This document shows positions 12,501 through 21,320 of a DNA stretch of 64,000 nucleotides, in pieces. The stretch spans positions 1,881,457-1,945,456 of the forward strand of contig JARUPZ010000007.1 of NCBI GenBank assembly GCA_031213475.1, written 5' to 3'. The notes beneath the pieces are model-generated. The model saw only the letters and a list, made by a program, of their open reading frames with translations, ran no database searches and had not been told where the DNA came from. The position numbers and the translations under genes were made by a program. This DNA comes from Nereocystis luetkeana (lineage: Eukaryota; Sar; Phaeophyceae; Laminariales; Laminariaceae). Numbering within the stretch: the first letter of the stretch is position 1; every line of letters begins with the position of its first letter.

Positions 12501-15143
12501 CACCAACACGATCACCAACAACAGCATCACCAACACCAACACCAACACCAACACCACCGCCAACACCGCCACCACAACGGGCACCACCACCTCTCATGTT
12601 TCGTTTATATTCCACCCATCCTACGCCCGGGGGGACACGCCGCGTTGGCTCCTACCAGGTACTCACCAATATGTAGCTCCAAAGGCATCCGACGTGCTGT
12701 TTTGTGCCCTCAAACCCCGCGGCACCCCCTCTGTCCTCGGACGAGAAAAAGTACAAGCCGTCTTCGCGACCGACCACCAGCTCCTGTGGCGTCGGGTTGA
12801 GACACGACGCCATAATCGACACGAATCAAAACAAAAACAAAAAAACCAACACGCGGTGTAGCGTAAAAAAACCCGACAGAACAAAACAAGCAACAGAGGT
12901 CTAAGTTTAAGAGAAGACAAAACAAAACCGGACCGGACCGAACCGAACCGCAGATAACCGGATCGAACCGAAACAAACCGAATACAAACAACAACAGCAA
13001 CAACAACAATACATCAACCGAGCAAACAAACAAACAAACAAACAAACAAACCGATTCGGTCCTCTCTCGCCTGCGTGGACTGCCCAAAGGCCGAGCACCC
13101 TTCCCTGCAGCCTAGCTCGTCCAAAACCAAAGGCTCCGCGTCGGTGCGAGTATCGTACGACAACAGCCCCAGCGACCCCACAGTAGCGATGCCGCCCGCC
13201 CTTCCCCCACTACCCTCGCCGCCGCCGCTGCCACCACCACCACCTCCAAGGTCGTAGCCGACGAGAAGCTTCGTCTGTGAAAGAAAGGGGTTAGGATGAC
13301 TCGATTGCCAGATATTCCGCTTCCGCGGAGTAGAGAGCGTATTAACTAATTTTACATGTCACTGCGTAGGGCTGTGAGATGGCTGGTTTCTAAAGTCGCT
13401 GACCTACAGCAGTCCTAGAGTTGGCAACGTATGTAGGTAGTTGGTATGACAATTACAGCAGCTAATTGCGTGGGTAATTTATGTTCGGAAGCGTCTCTGA
13501 TCTGATGTTTTTTGTTTGTTTGCTCCCTCTGTGTTTCAGCTTCAACTACCTGTCAAAACAAAATACCTGTTGCGCCGGACGGCTGGCTTACTACCTCGCC
13601 ACCAGACTAAATACAAACACCACTCTGCCCCTCGGTATAGGTATCCTTTGTATACTGACATTTTATCCGAACGGTCCGTACATGCCAAGATGGAGGGGTA
13701 CGCAGCCGTGGAGCCCAACCAAGGCATGCCTACTGGCAGTCCTACAGCCCAAGCTTTCAGCGCAGCCGTTACGGGGTGGGCAAGCGCAGTAAGAACAAGA
13801 GCGCACGATGGACCCGGAAACCAGATATATACCCCTACGTTCACACGCCATATCGTAAGTTACGACTACCACGCTCCTCATCCCGCCGTGGTAAGGGGAC
13901 GCGCCCCTCCCGGCTCAATACTCTCGGGCTTCGGTCGAGGTCCTGAAGCGACCTGCTACCGGTTATTGCGCTGATTTTAACTATAAACAGTATACTTGTT
14001 TTAGGACTACATACGGTACGTACGTAGAAATAGCTCATGGGAACGTTGCTCGGGCCGCGCGAACAGGTTTCCTCGAGGTGATGCTTCGGGTGTGCGATGT
14101 TGAGCTCCTCATGGTGAGGAGCGAAGCGATCAAGGCACACCACCCCTCCAAGGCACCGGCTACGCGTTTGGTACAGTAGTTCGGAAAATAGAACGGACCT
14201 TCCCGCCCCCCCCCCCCCCCCCCTATATGAGCCAGTACGTGGCCCTTGTTGCTTCGTGTGCTCGATTCGAATATGCCGCACATCGTTTTCTCCTCTCGGG
14301 GTTCTGGCACAACCTCACGTGCCGCTCTGGCCGGCAATACAATCCACGTTTACATACTAACATTATAATCCATATGGGGATTATATTCTCGGCCAGTGCT
14401 ACAATTTGATGATCAAACTGTTCCCTTTTGCTAAGAAACACGTTATTCTTATGATACGAACTCCCGAGTATTTTTGTGGGGTCTGAAACGTCGGCGCAGC
14501 TATGCAACAAGCGAAGCAAGCTGCCTACCACCCGGCAGCCTAAACAAAATGCAGAAAACACGTGAACGAAGCCGGAGGAGCCTGTTAAAAAAAAGCTGAA
14601 AAAAAAAACTCAAAAAAGACCTTTGATCTCCGGCGAAAAATAATTTTAAAAAAAAATGTTTTTTTAGTGCCTTCCGCCAGCGCACACAGCAGTAGCTTGA
14701 CTATTCGGTCCCTAGATATAATATTACGGGGGAACATAGTTAATAGGACCTATGGTCCACATAAAAACCTATATATTTAACCATTTTTACCAACAATGTT
14801 TGGTCCTATTAAATATGGTCCCCCGTAATAGCCGTTTCTGTTAAATAATACAAAAAAGGTCGTTATAGATGTGGACCGAGCGGATACAATATGCCCACCC
14901 ACCCACCCACAGGCAGCGTGAGTATCCTGCTAAAACAGCGAGATCCCATGAACGACCGCACCCGTGATTTTCAGGACGAAACTGCTCGACCTCGAGAGTG
15001 GAAAAGAAACAATTTAGCGGAGGTGAAAAACAAAGGAGGCAAGACCTATGGCAATGGAAACGCGAAGTCGAGAAGCTTTCCTTCAAAAACGATTGGTTTC
15101 AAAGAACAGCCGAAAATATCCTCGCACGTACCGCCGCTGCGGG

Positions 15144-15181
<38 letters not shown>

Positions 15182-18100
15182 CTTGTCTTGTTTTCATTCT
15201 AAAGGCTGCAGGCGGCGAAAATACTTTTTCTTTGTTGTTGTAAATTGTCAACACGCTGTTCGTGCGACCATAGACGTTCGATTTCGACATAGACTCAGCC
15301 CACGGCCAACCCGCTTGGTGTCCGGCAAGGCCAACGAGTAGATATGACGGCCTCGAGGATGTCAGGTGGGTCCATGGTCTAGGGGGTGAGAGCTTTTGCC
15401 GGCGGTGTCCTACGGTATCCTCCCAAACCTGAAAAAAAAAAACAATTTTCAGCCATTCGAGACGGATGGAGATTTTTCGTCTTTTGTTTCGTGCACACCA
15501 GCGGCCAACGGTTTATTTTTACAATAAGCCTGGCCAGCTCCCGCCACATGACACTGGCCATGGTGTGAACACGGTGACCCTACGGTGGGTCGGAGCCCCT
15601 AACGAGCGCACTCCGTTCAGAATTCATGACGCAGTTGTTGGTTTTGTCGATCGATGTCTGTCGAGGACTCGGAATCTCGCCGCTTTGAATACTACTAAGC
15701 ATCCACCTAAGTTTTTCTGAAGCCGATCTTGGCCCAACATTGGCCCCATAATTCTTTTTTTCGGGGTATTCCCGAAGTTTGGAACTTTCCTTTTTAAGAA
15801 TCGTGCTCACAGCAAGTTCTACCTAAAAAATCTGGCGGGTTATCTTTGGAGTTCGAACTTTCTATGGAAACGATGTTTTTTCCATCGGCATAGGTCTAAG
15901 GGCCGGTCTTATCGAGGGCAAAATAAACTAAAACAAAAACGAAATAAAACGAACAGACTTTCGTTTTTCGCAAAAAACAGCAGGTTGAGTCCGAACGAAG
16001 GCAAAAAAAACGAAAAAATAAACGAAACAAAAGTAAGACGCCGAGTCGATTTTTTACGCGGTGCAATTTTTCGGAATGACTCAACCGCCACAGCACGTGG
16101 TTCCCGGCGATAGCGCTCGACAGCGACGGTGGATAGACACAACTCGCACACGTAAGGCACCCTCCACAGCAGGCGGTTTTCGTGGTCCAACCCGCTCCCT
16201 ACGGAGTGCTCTAGAACTTGTGTATCGGCCATCGCAGTTCGATGGCAGACGTTTGAATGTTGAGTGGGACTCATGTCCAAAAATATACCGCCACAGCCAC
16301 TTCCTGATCCCCCGGTTTCTTACACGAGGGCACCCCATCGTGATTCCCTACCCATATGTGCTCGCGCCGTCAGCAGACAAGCCGCGTGGCAGCCACATGC
16401 ACTACCTCGGCCATCGTGCGCTTGCCAACCGGTCGTAGAAACTTTATCGGAACTTCATCCCAACGCGTCGAGCTCCTCCTATGTTCCTCTTCGACCCTGG
16501 GTATCCCATATTTCGTTTATTTGGCACCCATTTCGTTTTTTTTTAAGTCCTCTGGGACTTAAAAAAACGAAATGTGAAAACGGAGGTATCGGGATCTCTA
16601 CTTCTAATTTTTACAATTTGACCAATAAAACTCACGTACTCTTTAGTTCTGTTTTTCGTTTTTTCATTTCGTTTTTTTTTCGTTTATTTTGCCCTCTATA
16701 AGACCGGCCCTAAGGGGTAAACACATACCTGCGCCGATCCCGAGCCCGCCTGCCCCTTCGAAAAGTAAAGAGCCGTTACCGCCGAAGGGCTGTCGTCCCC
16801 CTGCCTGATCAGCAACGGCGCGGGCGGCGGCTGGAGGGGACCGCGAGCGAGATCCCCCTGAAACAATAACGCCGTCCCGTCCGAGAAACCGCACGCCACC
16901 TAGATGTTGGTACAATTGGAGAAAGGGGGTAGAGGCACCGACGGAAATAACGGGTATCTGCTACGAGGTGTGTGAGTAAGGCATGCCTTGCCTGGACCCC
17001 CCGGCTCGTTTTAGTTACTGTAGGTGACGAAGTGAGTAAACTACGTACGTAACTTGATTCATTTTTCATCGCTGAAAAACACGCTCACGTCGAGCCGCGA
17101 ACGCGTCAGACAGATGAAACCCGGAAATCACCGCGCGCGACCATGAATACCTGCAATATATTACCTAGAGGACAAATGATAAGTTGAATCAGCCAACTCG
17201 CAGCCATACGCTTCGACGTACACCCGACGACCTTGCACATACACCGCACGACCCTGCTGCATGGTGCAGCTCGGGCTGTGTGCAACTCGCGGGGTTACAC
17301 GATACGATGCTTTCCGCGGACACATGTCGGCGTTGTTGAGTCAATCTTCGCAGTTTTGACGCGTTATTCTCTCATCGGAGACTGTTTTCCCTGATGAGAG
17401 CCGTGCGTGTGTCCGCCAAGCCCAGCCCGCCCGCGTTCAAACAGCGCGGCATGGCCCCCCTCACTGCGTGCGACAGCGCTTAGCTTAGTCCGACACCGCA
17501 ACCTGCCTCGTACTTTCGTTACAAGGGGAAAACCTCGCCCAGCCTACTTATAGTCAGCCAGCACATGATATGTACGACTGCCATGCTCAACGATCAAAAC
17601 GCCACGCACCAACCATCCCAAGTTACACCAGAGGCTAAACTGAGCATGCTATACCGCCGCCAGTTCCAAATCGGCGACGGGGTTAAGAAACGGCTCAAAC
17701 GTCACCCGACAACAGCACCCACGCGAAGAGCGCGAGACCCGCAATCTGGCCCTGCGCCTTGCCCAGGCCCCTACTCCGACCACCCCCCCGTATGCCTGTC
17801 GCGCACGAGAAAAAAAAAAAATGATTTTCTTGCACCTGTGTGGCGTCCGGAGCGACAGCAAATGCCGTCAGCCTAGGAAACCCCGCTCCTCCTGCCCCTC
17901 CCGCTCCCCCTCGCCCCGGAACTCCCGCATCTCTCGCCCCTCTTTGCTGCTGTCCGTCCCGCAGCTGCGCCGCCACGTCCACCGCGCGAATGCACAACCC
18001 CATGTCCGCACCGGCCCAGAACTTGAGCACGCTAGGCGACCCTCCCCCCCCGCCCCCACCTCCACCCCCTACGGACCCCAGTCCCGCGCCCGTGCCCGAA

Positions 18101-19724
18101 CCCGCGGCTGTCACCCCTGCCGCACCGGCGGTGGCAGCGGCGGCGCCAGCAGATGGTGGCATTGCACCTCCGAAGCCAAGAGAAGGGAGAGGGGTAACCG
18201 CATCGTCACCCAGGGTGACAACCACGCCGCGTCTCTTAGAGCTGAAGGCGGGAGAGGCGGCGGAGGCGGAGGAGGCTTTCGAGGACAGGGGATACGCTTT
18301 TGTTGCGGACCCCGCTGCCCCGGGCGGCACGCCTTCCGGGGCGAGCGCGAGAGCCCAGACCGGCCCCGAGTACGCCTGGCGCTGGATTCTTCCTCTGAGG
18401 TTACGGTCCGAGACGGTTACTTTTCCGGCCATGTCGCCTGAGTTTCGGAGGAGGCAGGGTCGGCAGAAGGGCAAGGGGTATCGTCAGAAGGACAAGGAGA
18501 CGTTTATCGCAAAGGAAGAGGAGATGTAATCATCAGAAGGCGAATGAAGCGTTTATCGAATAAATGGAAGGAGGCGTTTTCGTCAAAAGGATAAGGAGGC
18601 GTTTATCGCAGAATAACCAGGAGGCATTTTGTGACAAAAGGGGGGCTACATGTACAACGCGGTGATACCGGGTGTGAGTAACGAGCAAGCAGATGTGCTA
18701 TTTGCTGCATTATTCCGAGTATACAACAGCAGGAGGCGTCGACGTAGAAGTTAAAAATCAACCATCTGCACGTACGTGTCAACCATCTGGTCGAACATGA
18801 ATGTTTTTCAGTCGGTTGCGCCCGAGAAAAGCACCATCAGACAGTACGTACGTACGTACAGAGAACTACTGCCGTAGTCCAGAATACTAGAAATACCAGG
18901 TATTACCTGGTAAGTATTTATAGCTCTACGGCCGTACCTACTCGTAGTTAGATGGCATCAAGCCAAGTCTGTTCGTTCCTGATTGGTATCATAGGAACGA
19001 ACTGCTCCGTGTGGTGCGACAGCTGTCATAGCAAGATGGACAACGGATACCAGGTGGACAGGCAAGGAGGCAAGGCAAGGCCGCATGGCAAATAACAGGT
19101 ACGCGGTACATGGCAAGGCACCCATCACCTGCCGTGCGTGCGCAAGCTCTCCTGCAGTTTGGAAATTTGGAACAAAACAATACCTGGTAGGATGACTCGA
19201 CGCCGACTCGCTTCGCTTCGCGCCTATGATACCTTCCATGACACCAGGTACCTTCACTAATAATCGTTGAGCGCGAGTGGAAACAGAGCGATGATTAGCC
19301 TATCCGGGTGCTAAGCGCGCAAGCTTCGGAAGTCACCTCTCCCTCTTCCTCCTCCTCCTCGTGGAGTAGAGAGAAATACTCGTACCACTGCTGCTGTTTT
19401 GCTCCTGTTTCGATGCTGCTGCGGCTGCTGCTGCTGGTGCCGCGCTGCTGCCATCACCTCGGGTACTAGTACGTATTTGTTACCTGTCTGGTCCACCCTC
19501 TACTGCAAACGGTTGCACTCCAACATATAACCCCCACCTTCTAGTGGTGCTGATACTGTACTTATTCGGGTGCACGCGGAAGCACTTGACTTACCGAGGT
19601 AAAGCCTGCCTCCCGCCGTGTGCATGCAAGACACCTCTGCTCCCAGCTCCGATACGATGTCTTCGGCGATGGTGTCCTTGTCGAAGAACGTGAAACGACG
19701 CCATTGTACCTGCCGCGAAGTCAT
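709..19724 (-). CDS. VPS11: VPS11 (HOPS/CORVET core subunit), 11 exons, 3' end outside window
   Basis: VPS11 (yeast Pep5) is a core subunit of the HOPS and CORVET complexes, which tether membranes before fusion at late endosomes and vacuoles. Eleven exons are placed at 19595-19724, 17836-18437, 16729-16899, 13071-13274, 12667-12783, 11985-12107, 8951-9221, 7828-8048, 4386-4651, 1528-1619 and 709-804, and phases agree at every junction. They give about 764 residues. The order follows the family: an N-terminal beta-propeller (start MTSRQVQWRRFTFFDKD, then VACGFSDGTALLFQGD and ELVVGREDGLYFF), the junction block KLELLYRKNLYPMAISLA, then the alpha-solenoid (GDHLYKKGDFEGAMRQYQ, SYVIRRFLDAQRI, DHTTLLLNCHTKLK, HDWFLRIQLE). 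The usual C-terminal RING lies beyond position 1. Compared with animal and plant members there are Gly/Ala- and Gln/Gly-rich inserts. Exon 9 has a one-base frame break at a poly-G run. Identification rests on recognising family motifs by eye. Confidence 0.93.
842..1089 (-). repeat. Poly(C)-ended dispersed repeat (family B), diverged
   Basis: A poly-G run (about 844-857) is followed later by GGGCTTTCACCGACCAGG, GCATTGCTTGCATCACGCG and a CATCACGGGTGAGCTGC stretch. This is the reverse order of the copy at 7281. VPS11 intron 10. Confidence 0.5.
1246..1350. mobile_element. TA-type MITE (family A), copy 2
   Basis: Inverted ends of about 27 bp begin TACGGGGGACCATAGTTAAT and end in the complement. 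The core is in the opposite orientation (CAATATTTGGTCC) to the adjacent copy at 1353. Confidence 0.85.
1353..1459. mobile_element. TA-type MITE (family A), copy 3, next to copy 2
   Basis: Nearly the family consensus: TTACGGGGGACCATAGTTAA, core AAATATTGTTAGTAAAAATGG, closing CTATGGCCCCCCGTAA. It is separated from copy 2 by two or three bases and lies in the opposite orientation. The pair sits in VPS11 intron 10. Confidence 0.88.
1528..1619 (-). CDS. VPS11: VPS11 exon 10
   Basis: AG after acceptor GCGCGCAG completes a Glu codon. The exon then encodes HDWFLRIQLERSQPDCPGAL and AYIASLSFAE, the family pattern HEWYLKIQLED...EALxYIxxLxFxxAE. Donor GTGAGC begins at 1527, phase 0. The phase matches exon 9 only in the post-frameshift frame, which supports the frame break described there. 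Confidence 0.92.
1672..4345. repeat. Degenerate 25-bp minisatellite filling VPS11 intron 9
   Basis: Roughly a hundred units near GTAACGGTTTGATCGAGGGT plus GAAGT, with many substitutions and small indels. The array starts about 50 bp from one exon and ends about 40 bp from the other, so it is nearly the whole intron. A MITE at 1993-2104 interrupts it. All open frames over it (recurring SIKPLHFTLDQTVT-like peptides) follow from the repeat and are not genes. Confidence 0.88.
1993..2104. mobile_element. TA-type MITE (family A) inside a minisatellite
   Basis: GGCCATAGTAAATAGGACC at the left and GGTCCTATTTACTATGACC at the right. It interrupts the 25-bp minisatellite at 1672-4345. The core has CCTGGTA inserted after AAATATATA relative to most copies. 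Confidence 0.85.
4386..4651 (-). CDS. VPS11: VPS11 exon 9 (solenoid) with a frame break at a poly-G tract
   Basis: Starts after acceptor TTTTGCCAG with DVEKLDRFIQMGETNDAQQQ. It ends NFDVVTAIRVLKSAGHADHA and AELARRHGG before donor GTGAGG. Both ends match VPS11 (KLxxFI and FDVETAIxVLxxAxxxxHA) but lie in different frames, and the exon is 266 nt where the phases need 3n+1. The shift falls in or near the long G run opposite 4498-4513, inside a Gln/Gly-rich insert. A homopolymer-length error, or a true length variant, explains it best. A short cryptic intron is possible. Confidence 0.85.
5175..5283. mobile_element. TA-type MITE (family A)
   Basis: TTACGGGGGGCCATATTTAA at the left, CTGTTAACTATGGCACCCCG at the right. 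The core has CCAG inserted after CATATA compared with consensus. It lies in VPS11 intron 8. Confidence 0.82.
5428..5680. repeat. 122-bp tandem duplication
   Basis: CTCAGTTTTGAGTG...GATACGG...TTCGAGGTCCGGAAACCC...GTAGGAGCGGCTATCTCG occurs at 5428 and again at 5550, with a few differences. A third start lies at 5672. VPS11 intron 8. Confidence 0.8.
5971..6478. mobile_element. TAA-flanked inverted-repeat element (PIF/Harbinger-like), copy 1
   Basis: Left end GGCCATCTCTTATGG and right end CCATAAGAGATGGCC are exact complements. TAA lies on both sides (5968-5970 and 6479-6481). A 3-bp TAA/TTA target duplication is typical of PIF/Harbinger elements. No transposase frame is present, so it is non-autonomous. 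VPS11 intron 8. Confidence 0.75.
6482..6710. mobile_element. TAA-flanked inverted-repeat element, directly abutting the previous one
   Basis: Left end GGGTCGTTCTTGTCGGAGAGC and right end GCTGTCCGATAAGAATGAGCC are complementary with a few mismatches. TAA lies at 6479-6481 and 6711-6713. It shares the central TAA with the element at 5971-6478. Confidence 0.68.
6945..7255. repeat. AATC/AACC and ATCC microsatellite region
   Basis: Imperfect CAATCAATCAACCAAT runs (about 6945-7140) and TCCATCCATCCATC (7215-7250). Reading frames here encode only NQSINQ-type low-complexity peptide. Confidence 0.85.
7281..7668 (+). repeat. Poly(C)-ended dispersed repeat (family B), long copy
   Basis: Starts near AAGGCACCCACGAGGCAGC and runs through GGAAGTGGCCACACG, AGGATGCAG, CTTCGCGCTTGGTGCAAGC, GGTCGGCGAAAACCCGACAT, GGATGCGAGGGTCTACGG and CATACGACTACGGCCATGCA. 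It ends at ATCGAGTACA followed by runs of C. The same order and ending recur at 63332-63637. VPS11 intron 8, directly before exon 8. Confidence 0.75.
7828..8048 (-). CDS. VPS11: VPS11 exon 8 (alpha-solenoid)
   Basis: GC after acceptor TAG completes an Arg codon. The exon then reads MHGDHLYKKGDFEGAMRQYQ, STIGHLNPSYVIRRFLDAQR, IGLLTSYLVALHDAGQASSD and HTTLLLNCHTKLK. This is close to the YGDHLYxKxDxxxAMxQYxxTIG and LDAQRI segments that define VPS11. Donor GTGCGT begins at 7827, phase 0. It is the most diagnostic exon of the gene. Confidence 0.97.
8160..8302 (-). repeat. Poly(C)-ended repeat (family B), inverted copy
   Basis: A G-run of about 22 is followed by TTCTCGATAGCGTGGCCG, CAGACCCTCGCATCCCTACA and TTTCACCGACCAGGCAGACA, the reverse complement of the copy at 7281. 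It flanks VPS11 exon 8 on the other side. Confidence 0.7.
8951..9221 (-). CDS. VPS11: VPS11 exon 7 (propeller/solenoid junction)
   Basis: Opens with GERHDPNAATDSSTLGFGGG and a Gly-rich insert. It then encodes GLAFILTDKNALLRLRERDT, SSKLELLYRKNLYPMAISLA and YASDHDVSEILGIY. The EKDTxxKLExLxxKNLxxxAI block is among the best conserved VPS11 segments. Acceptor GCCAG precedes 9221. Donor GTGAGT follows 8951, leaving one base (C), phase 1. Confidence 0.94.
9355..9515. repeat. GATA, GA and G homopolymer run
   Basis: GATAGATATATAGATA units (9355-9445) are followed by GAGAGAGAG (9470-9496) and about 25 G residues, all within 240 bp of VPS11 exon 7. Confidence 0.85.
9721..10195. repeat. GGTGTTGGT-based minisatellite with 57-60 bp higher-order units
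   Basis: Short GGTGTTGGT words are organised into longer units containing AGAGTAGGCGGTGTTGGTGT and TAGAGTAACGGGTGTTGGCG. At least four long units lie in the middle. It is open in sense and antisense (Val/Gly-rich, Thr/Pro-rich) but lies in VPS11 intron 6. I consider it non-coding. Confidence 0.8.
10290..10662 (+). mobile_element. SINE body with expanded purine tail
   Basis: GAGTCACGAGGGAAGAAAA and TCTTCTCGCGATAAAA match the SINE body. From about 10437 the tail is a 225-bp A/G-only tract with GAGAG and AAAAA blocks, consistent with expansion of the A-tail. It is located in VPS11 intron 6. Confidence 0.55.
10880..11058. repeat. GGTTT/GGTTC pentanucleotide array
   Basis: Runs of GGTTTGGTTCGGTTTGGTT for nearly 180 bp. 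The ORF over it is only repeating VRFGSVWFGL-type peptide. VPS11 intron 6. Confidence 0.85.
11491..11868 (+). repeat. Tandem pair of family B repeat units, 150 bp apart, ending in poly(C)
   Basis: Units 11491-11640 and 11641-11790 are near-identical (CCACCCCCTTATCCCCGCGC ... GGACGTGGTCGGTCCCGGCA). The second continues through GATGCGAGGGTCTATGGG to GAGTACACC and a C-run at 11857-11866. Compared with other copies they carry an extra ATTAATAG/ATCAATAG segment before GTGCAAGC. VPS11 intron 6. Confidence 0.78.
11985..12107 (-). CDS. VPS11: VPS11 exon 6
   Basis: Begins GTGGTGAGC after acceptor AATCAAG and encodes VVSEDLRSGRHTINMYDMRN, then KLVAFHVLLPQGQAVKRITCQ. The block NMYDMRNKLVAF matches the conserved NxYDLRNKLIAY of the family. 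Together with the previous exon it restores the YLLVVSED-type stretch. Donor GTAGGT begins at 11984. It has 41 codons, phase 0 at both ends. Confidence 0.93.
12218..12590. repeat. CAG/CAA and ACC trinucleotide region
   Basis: Imperfect AGCAGCAGCAACGACG and CTACAGCTACAGC units, then CACCAACACCAACACC. It occupies most of VPS11 intron 5 between exons at 12107 and 12667. Confidence 0.85.
12667..12783 (-). CDS. VPS11: VPS11 exon 5 (beta-propeller)
   Basis: Encodes ELVVGREDGLYFFSSEDRGG, then AAGFEGTKQHVGCLWSYIL, the VPS11 blade with the E(L/F)xVGxxxxxYFF and GFEG signatures. Donor GTGAGT begins at 12666. The acceptor CAG is at 12784-12786. The frame stays open a little upstream (ASCLNPTPQ, family-like), but I see no AG acceptor there. 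Length is 39 codons in phase 0. Confidence 0.9.
13071..13274 (-). CDS. VPS11: VPS11 exon 4 (beta-propeller), followed by a GC donor
   Basis: After acceptor TTTCACAG it encodes TKLLVGYDLGG, a Gly/Ser linker, then LLSYDTRTDAEPLVLDELG and CREGCSAFGQSTQ. The proposed end is CAG at 13071 followed by GCGAGA, a GC rather than GT donor. This keeps phase 0 and joins directly to ELVVGRED in exon 5. A downstream GT (GGTTTG) would break phase. The 5' boundary is firm and the 3' boundary is less certain. Confidence 0.78.
14724..14828. mobile_element. TA-type MITE (family A)
   Basis: TTACGGGGGAACATAGTTAA at the left and AATATGGTCCCCCGTAA at the right, flanked on both sides by TA. It lies in VPS11 intron 3. 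Confidence 0.86.
15040..15899 (+). repeat. Long dispersed repeat, copy 1
   Basis: From GCAATGGAAACGCGAAGTCG through GGGTCCATGGTCTAG, CGGTGGGTCGGAGCCCC and GTCGATCGATGTCTGTCGAG. It matches 25690-26400 in inverted orientation, with matching blocks in the same order. Its end (TTCCATCGGCATAGGTCTAA) also matches 22030-22150. A (TA)n stretch lies at 15145-15178. Confidence 0.75.
15900..16710. mobile_element. TAA-flanked inverted-repeat element, 811 bp, in VPS11 intron 3
   Basis: Ends GGGCCGGTCTTATCGAGGGC and GCCCTCTATAAGACCGGCCC are complementary with one mismatch, and the complementarity continues through AAAATAAAC. TAA lies at 15897-15899 and 16711-16713. It ends 18 bp from the exon 3 donor of VPS11. 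Interior frames show no recognised transposase. Confidence 0.78.
16729..16899 (-). CDS. VPS11: VPS11 exon 3 (beta-propeller)
   Basis: Encodes VACGFSDGTALLFQGD and PSAVTALYFSKGQAG, matching the family pattern of (A)xGFxDGxVxLxxGD followed by VTGLxF. It begins with GTG after an acceptor TAG and ends at CAG before donor GTATGT. It has 57 codons, phase 0 at both ends. An inverted-repeat element ends 18 bp inside the following intron. Confidence 0.93.
17836..18437 (-). CDS. VPS11: VPS11 exon 2 (beta-propeller, Gly/Ala-rich insert)
   Basis: The acceptor CAG precedes 18437. The first two bases complete a Gly codon from exon 1, followed by DMAGKVTVSDRNLRGR, a propeller blade. A long low-complexity Ala/Gly stretch, with a run of ten or so glycines coded near 18040-18065, lies before SPSVLKFWAGADMG. 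The exon closes with LTAFAVAPDATQ and donor GTGCAAG at 17835, in phase 0. The low-complexity segment is not usual in animal or plant VPS11. Confidence 0.88.
19595..19724 (-). CDS. VPS11: VPS11 exon 1 (start)
   Basis: Starts at the ATG at 19724, the first ATG in a frame that stays open upstream only to a GTG at 19799. It encodes MTSRQVQWRRFTFFDKD and continues to GGRLYL. The QWRRF-FFDK block is the typical N-terminus of VPS11. The donor GTAAGT begins at 19594. One base of the next codon (G) is left over, so the exon ends in phase 1. Confidence 0.9.
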
Positions 19725-20925
19725 GGCTGAGCGCTTCGCAGCGTGCGCGAACAAAGGGGTCGCAACCCACGTATGCCCTCCACTACTTTTGCCTCGCACT
19801 CGATTGCTCCACCCAGCACTGGCTCGCCGCTGTCAGCAGACGGCAAACAGCAGACACAAGGCGTTGGTTGTGCAAGAGAAAAAACGCGGAGGAAATTGGA
19901 ACGAAATCGAAGGCTTACACGAATCCATCGAGAACCTTATGGAAACCCCGCCCTGCCTGCAACCCGTGACCCGTGTGGCAGTGAGGGCAGTTGTTGAGGG
20001 CCCCGCAGCCTGGCTGAGGCAGAAAGCATCGAAAGACTACAATGGGCGAGGAGGAAAACGAGAAGAGAGCTAGCGGAGACGTGCTTACCTCACCGAGCGC
20101 AAAGGATAAGGTGCACGCCATGCTTGGAAGGTGAACCGGTCGCAGCATACGTGTACGAATAAAGCAACAGCCCCCTTTCCCTCCAAATGATCTTGTTTCA
20201 TGCCCATGCATGTATTTTCTAATACCTGTGTTATTAATAGTAATAAAGTATCGAGCAGGGTGTGTGAGCTGTGAGCTGTGAGCGCTCGCAACGCAATCAC
20301 CACTTCTGATGGTGTCCTCTGCGTGGGGTATCGCTCCTCCCAAAGTCGACGGTCTCCTTGAAGGGCGACGTATCTTCTTGACCCCTCTATGTGTTTACCT
20401 TATGTACGTACTGTGTGTGTGTGTTCTTCACATTAAACCGTTCTTTCTACCCGTCGACATCCAGCACAACCAGTGTCCGTGCCGATTCTTCCATCCTAGA
20501 AGAGATACAAGTTCTGTGGTCACAAAGCTACGCCACAGAGATACTACGTTGCCACGTGTGCAGTGTGAACTGCAGTGGGCAATGCAAAGCCATGTCATCA
20601 TACTAGATACGACAGGCACGACATACGCAATCTATGAAATAGTGAAACGAAAAGAAACAATCAAAGAGAAAACAAAAACAAGGTAGACAAGTCGAAAAAG
20701 AAAAAGAAGAAAAATGAAAGCAAAATCTAAGAGAAACAATCTGTCGTGCCCCCCCCCCCGCAGGCGAGGTGGCCTACACTTGAAAAAGAACGAGCTGGAA
20801 AAAAGAAGAAATAACAAAAAACACCACTGCTTGTGAACAGAGTAAGACAAAGAACCAAGGAGAAAGTAACAAGGAAAAACAACGAAGGGGAAATAACAGG
20901 CAGACCAAAGCCCAAAGCACCTTCT
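19725..20925. other. Upstream region of VPS11, no gene seen
   Basis: The 5' flank of VPS11. I see no convincing promoter element or further coding exon. The part at 20390-20620 shares blocks (CTACCCGTCGACATCCA, GTGTCCGTGCCGATTCTTC, GTGGTCACAAA) with 42420-42550, so it is at least partly repeat. Confidence 0.5.
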
Positions 20926-21320
20926 AGGTGGCGGCAGCAGCTTGTGGTACGAGTAGTATAGCCAGGTTCTCCCTGCTAATCCGCCTGGTACCTTGCTACC
21001 CAGACTGCCGTCTCCGCCCTGCGTTCGTCAACTATGCCCAGCCCCTTGGCGTCAGACAATACGAGCCGAGCAGAGCAGGTTCGTCTTCCAACCACGCCAC
21101 ACGGCTCCTTGAGTACGGCTTATCAATCAGAAAAGGAAGAGGAAGAGAAAAAATGAAATGAAAATCACGGAGAGTCAGCGCAAGAAAGAAAGAAAAAAAA
21201 CAAAACTAAAAGAGAAGACAAGGGAAGACCACGTTCGAGCCAGCTGCACCAGTTGGTAGCACTAGTAGTATGGTCATATTCTACTTCCTAGTCGACTTGG
21301 TGCCTTGCTACCCTGTCTGC
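20926..21320 (-). repeat. Duplicated LINE 3' end
   Basis: The segment at about 20926-21015 and the segment at about 21243-21320 are recognisable copies of one another (shared CGAGTAGTATAG / CTAGTAGTATGG and GGTACCTTGCTACCC / GGTGCCTTGCTACCC). The second copy directly overlaps the LINE remnant, so the pair looks like two 3' ends in tandem. Confidence 0.55.
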
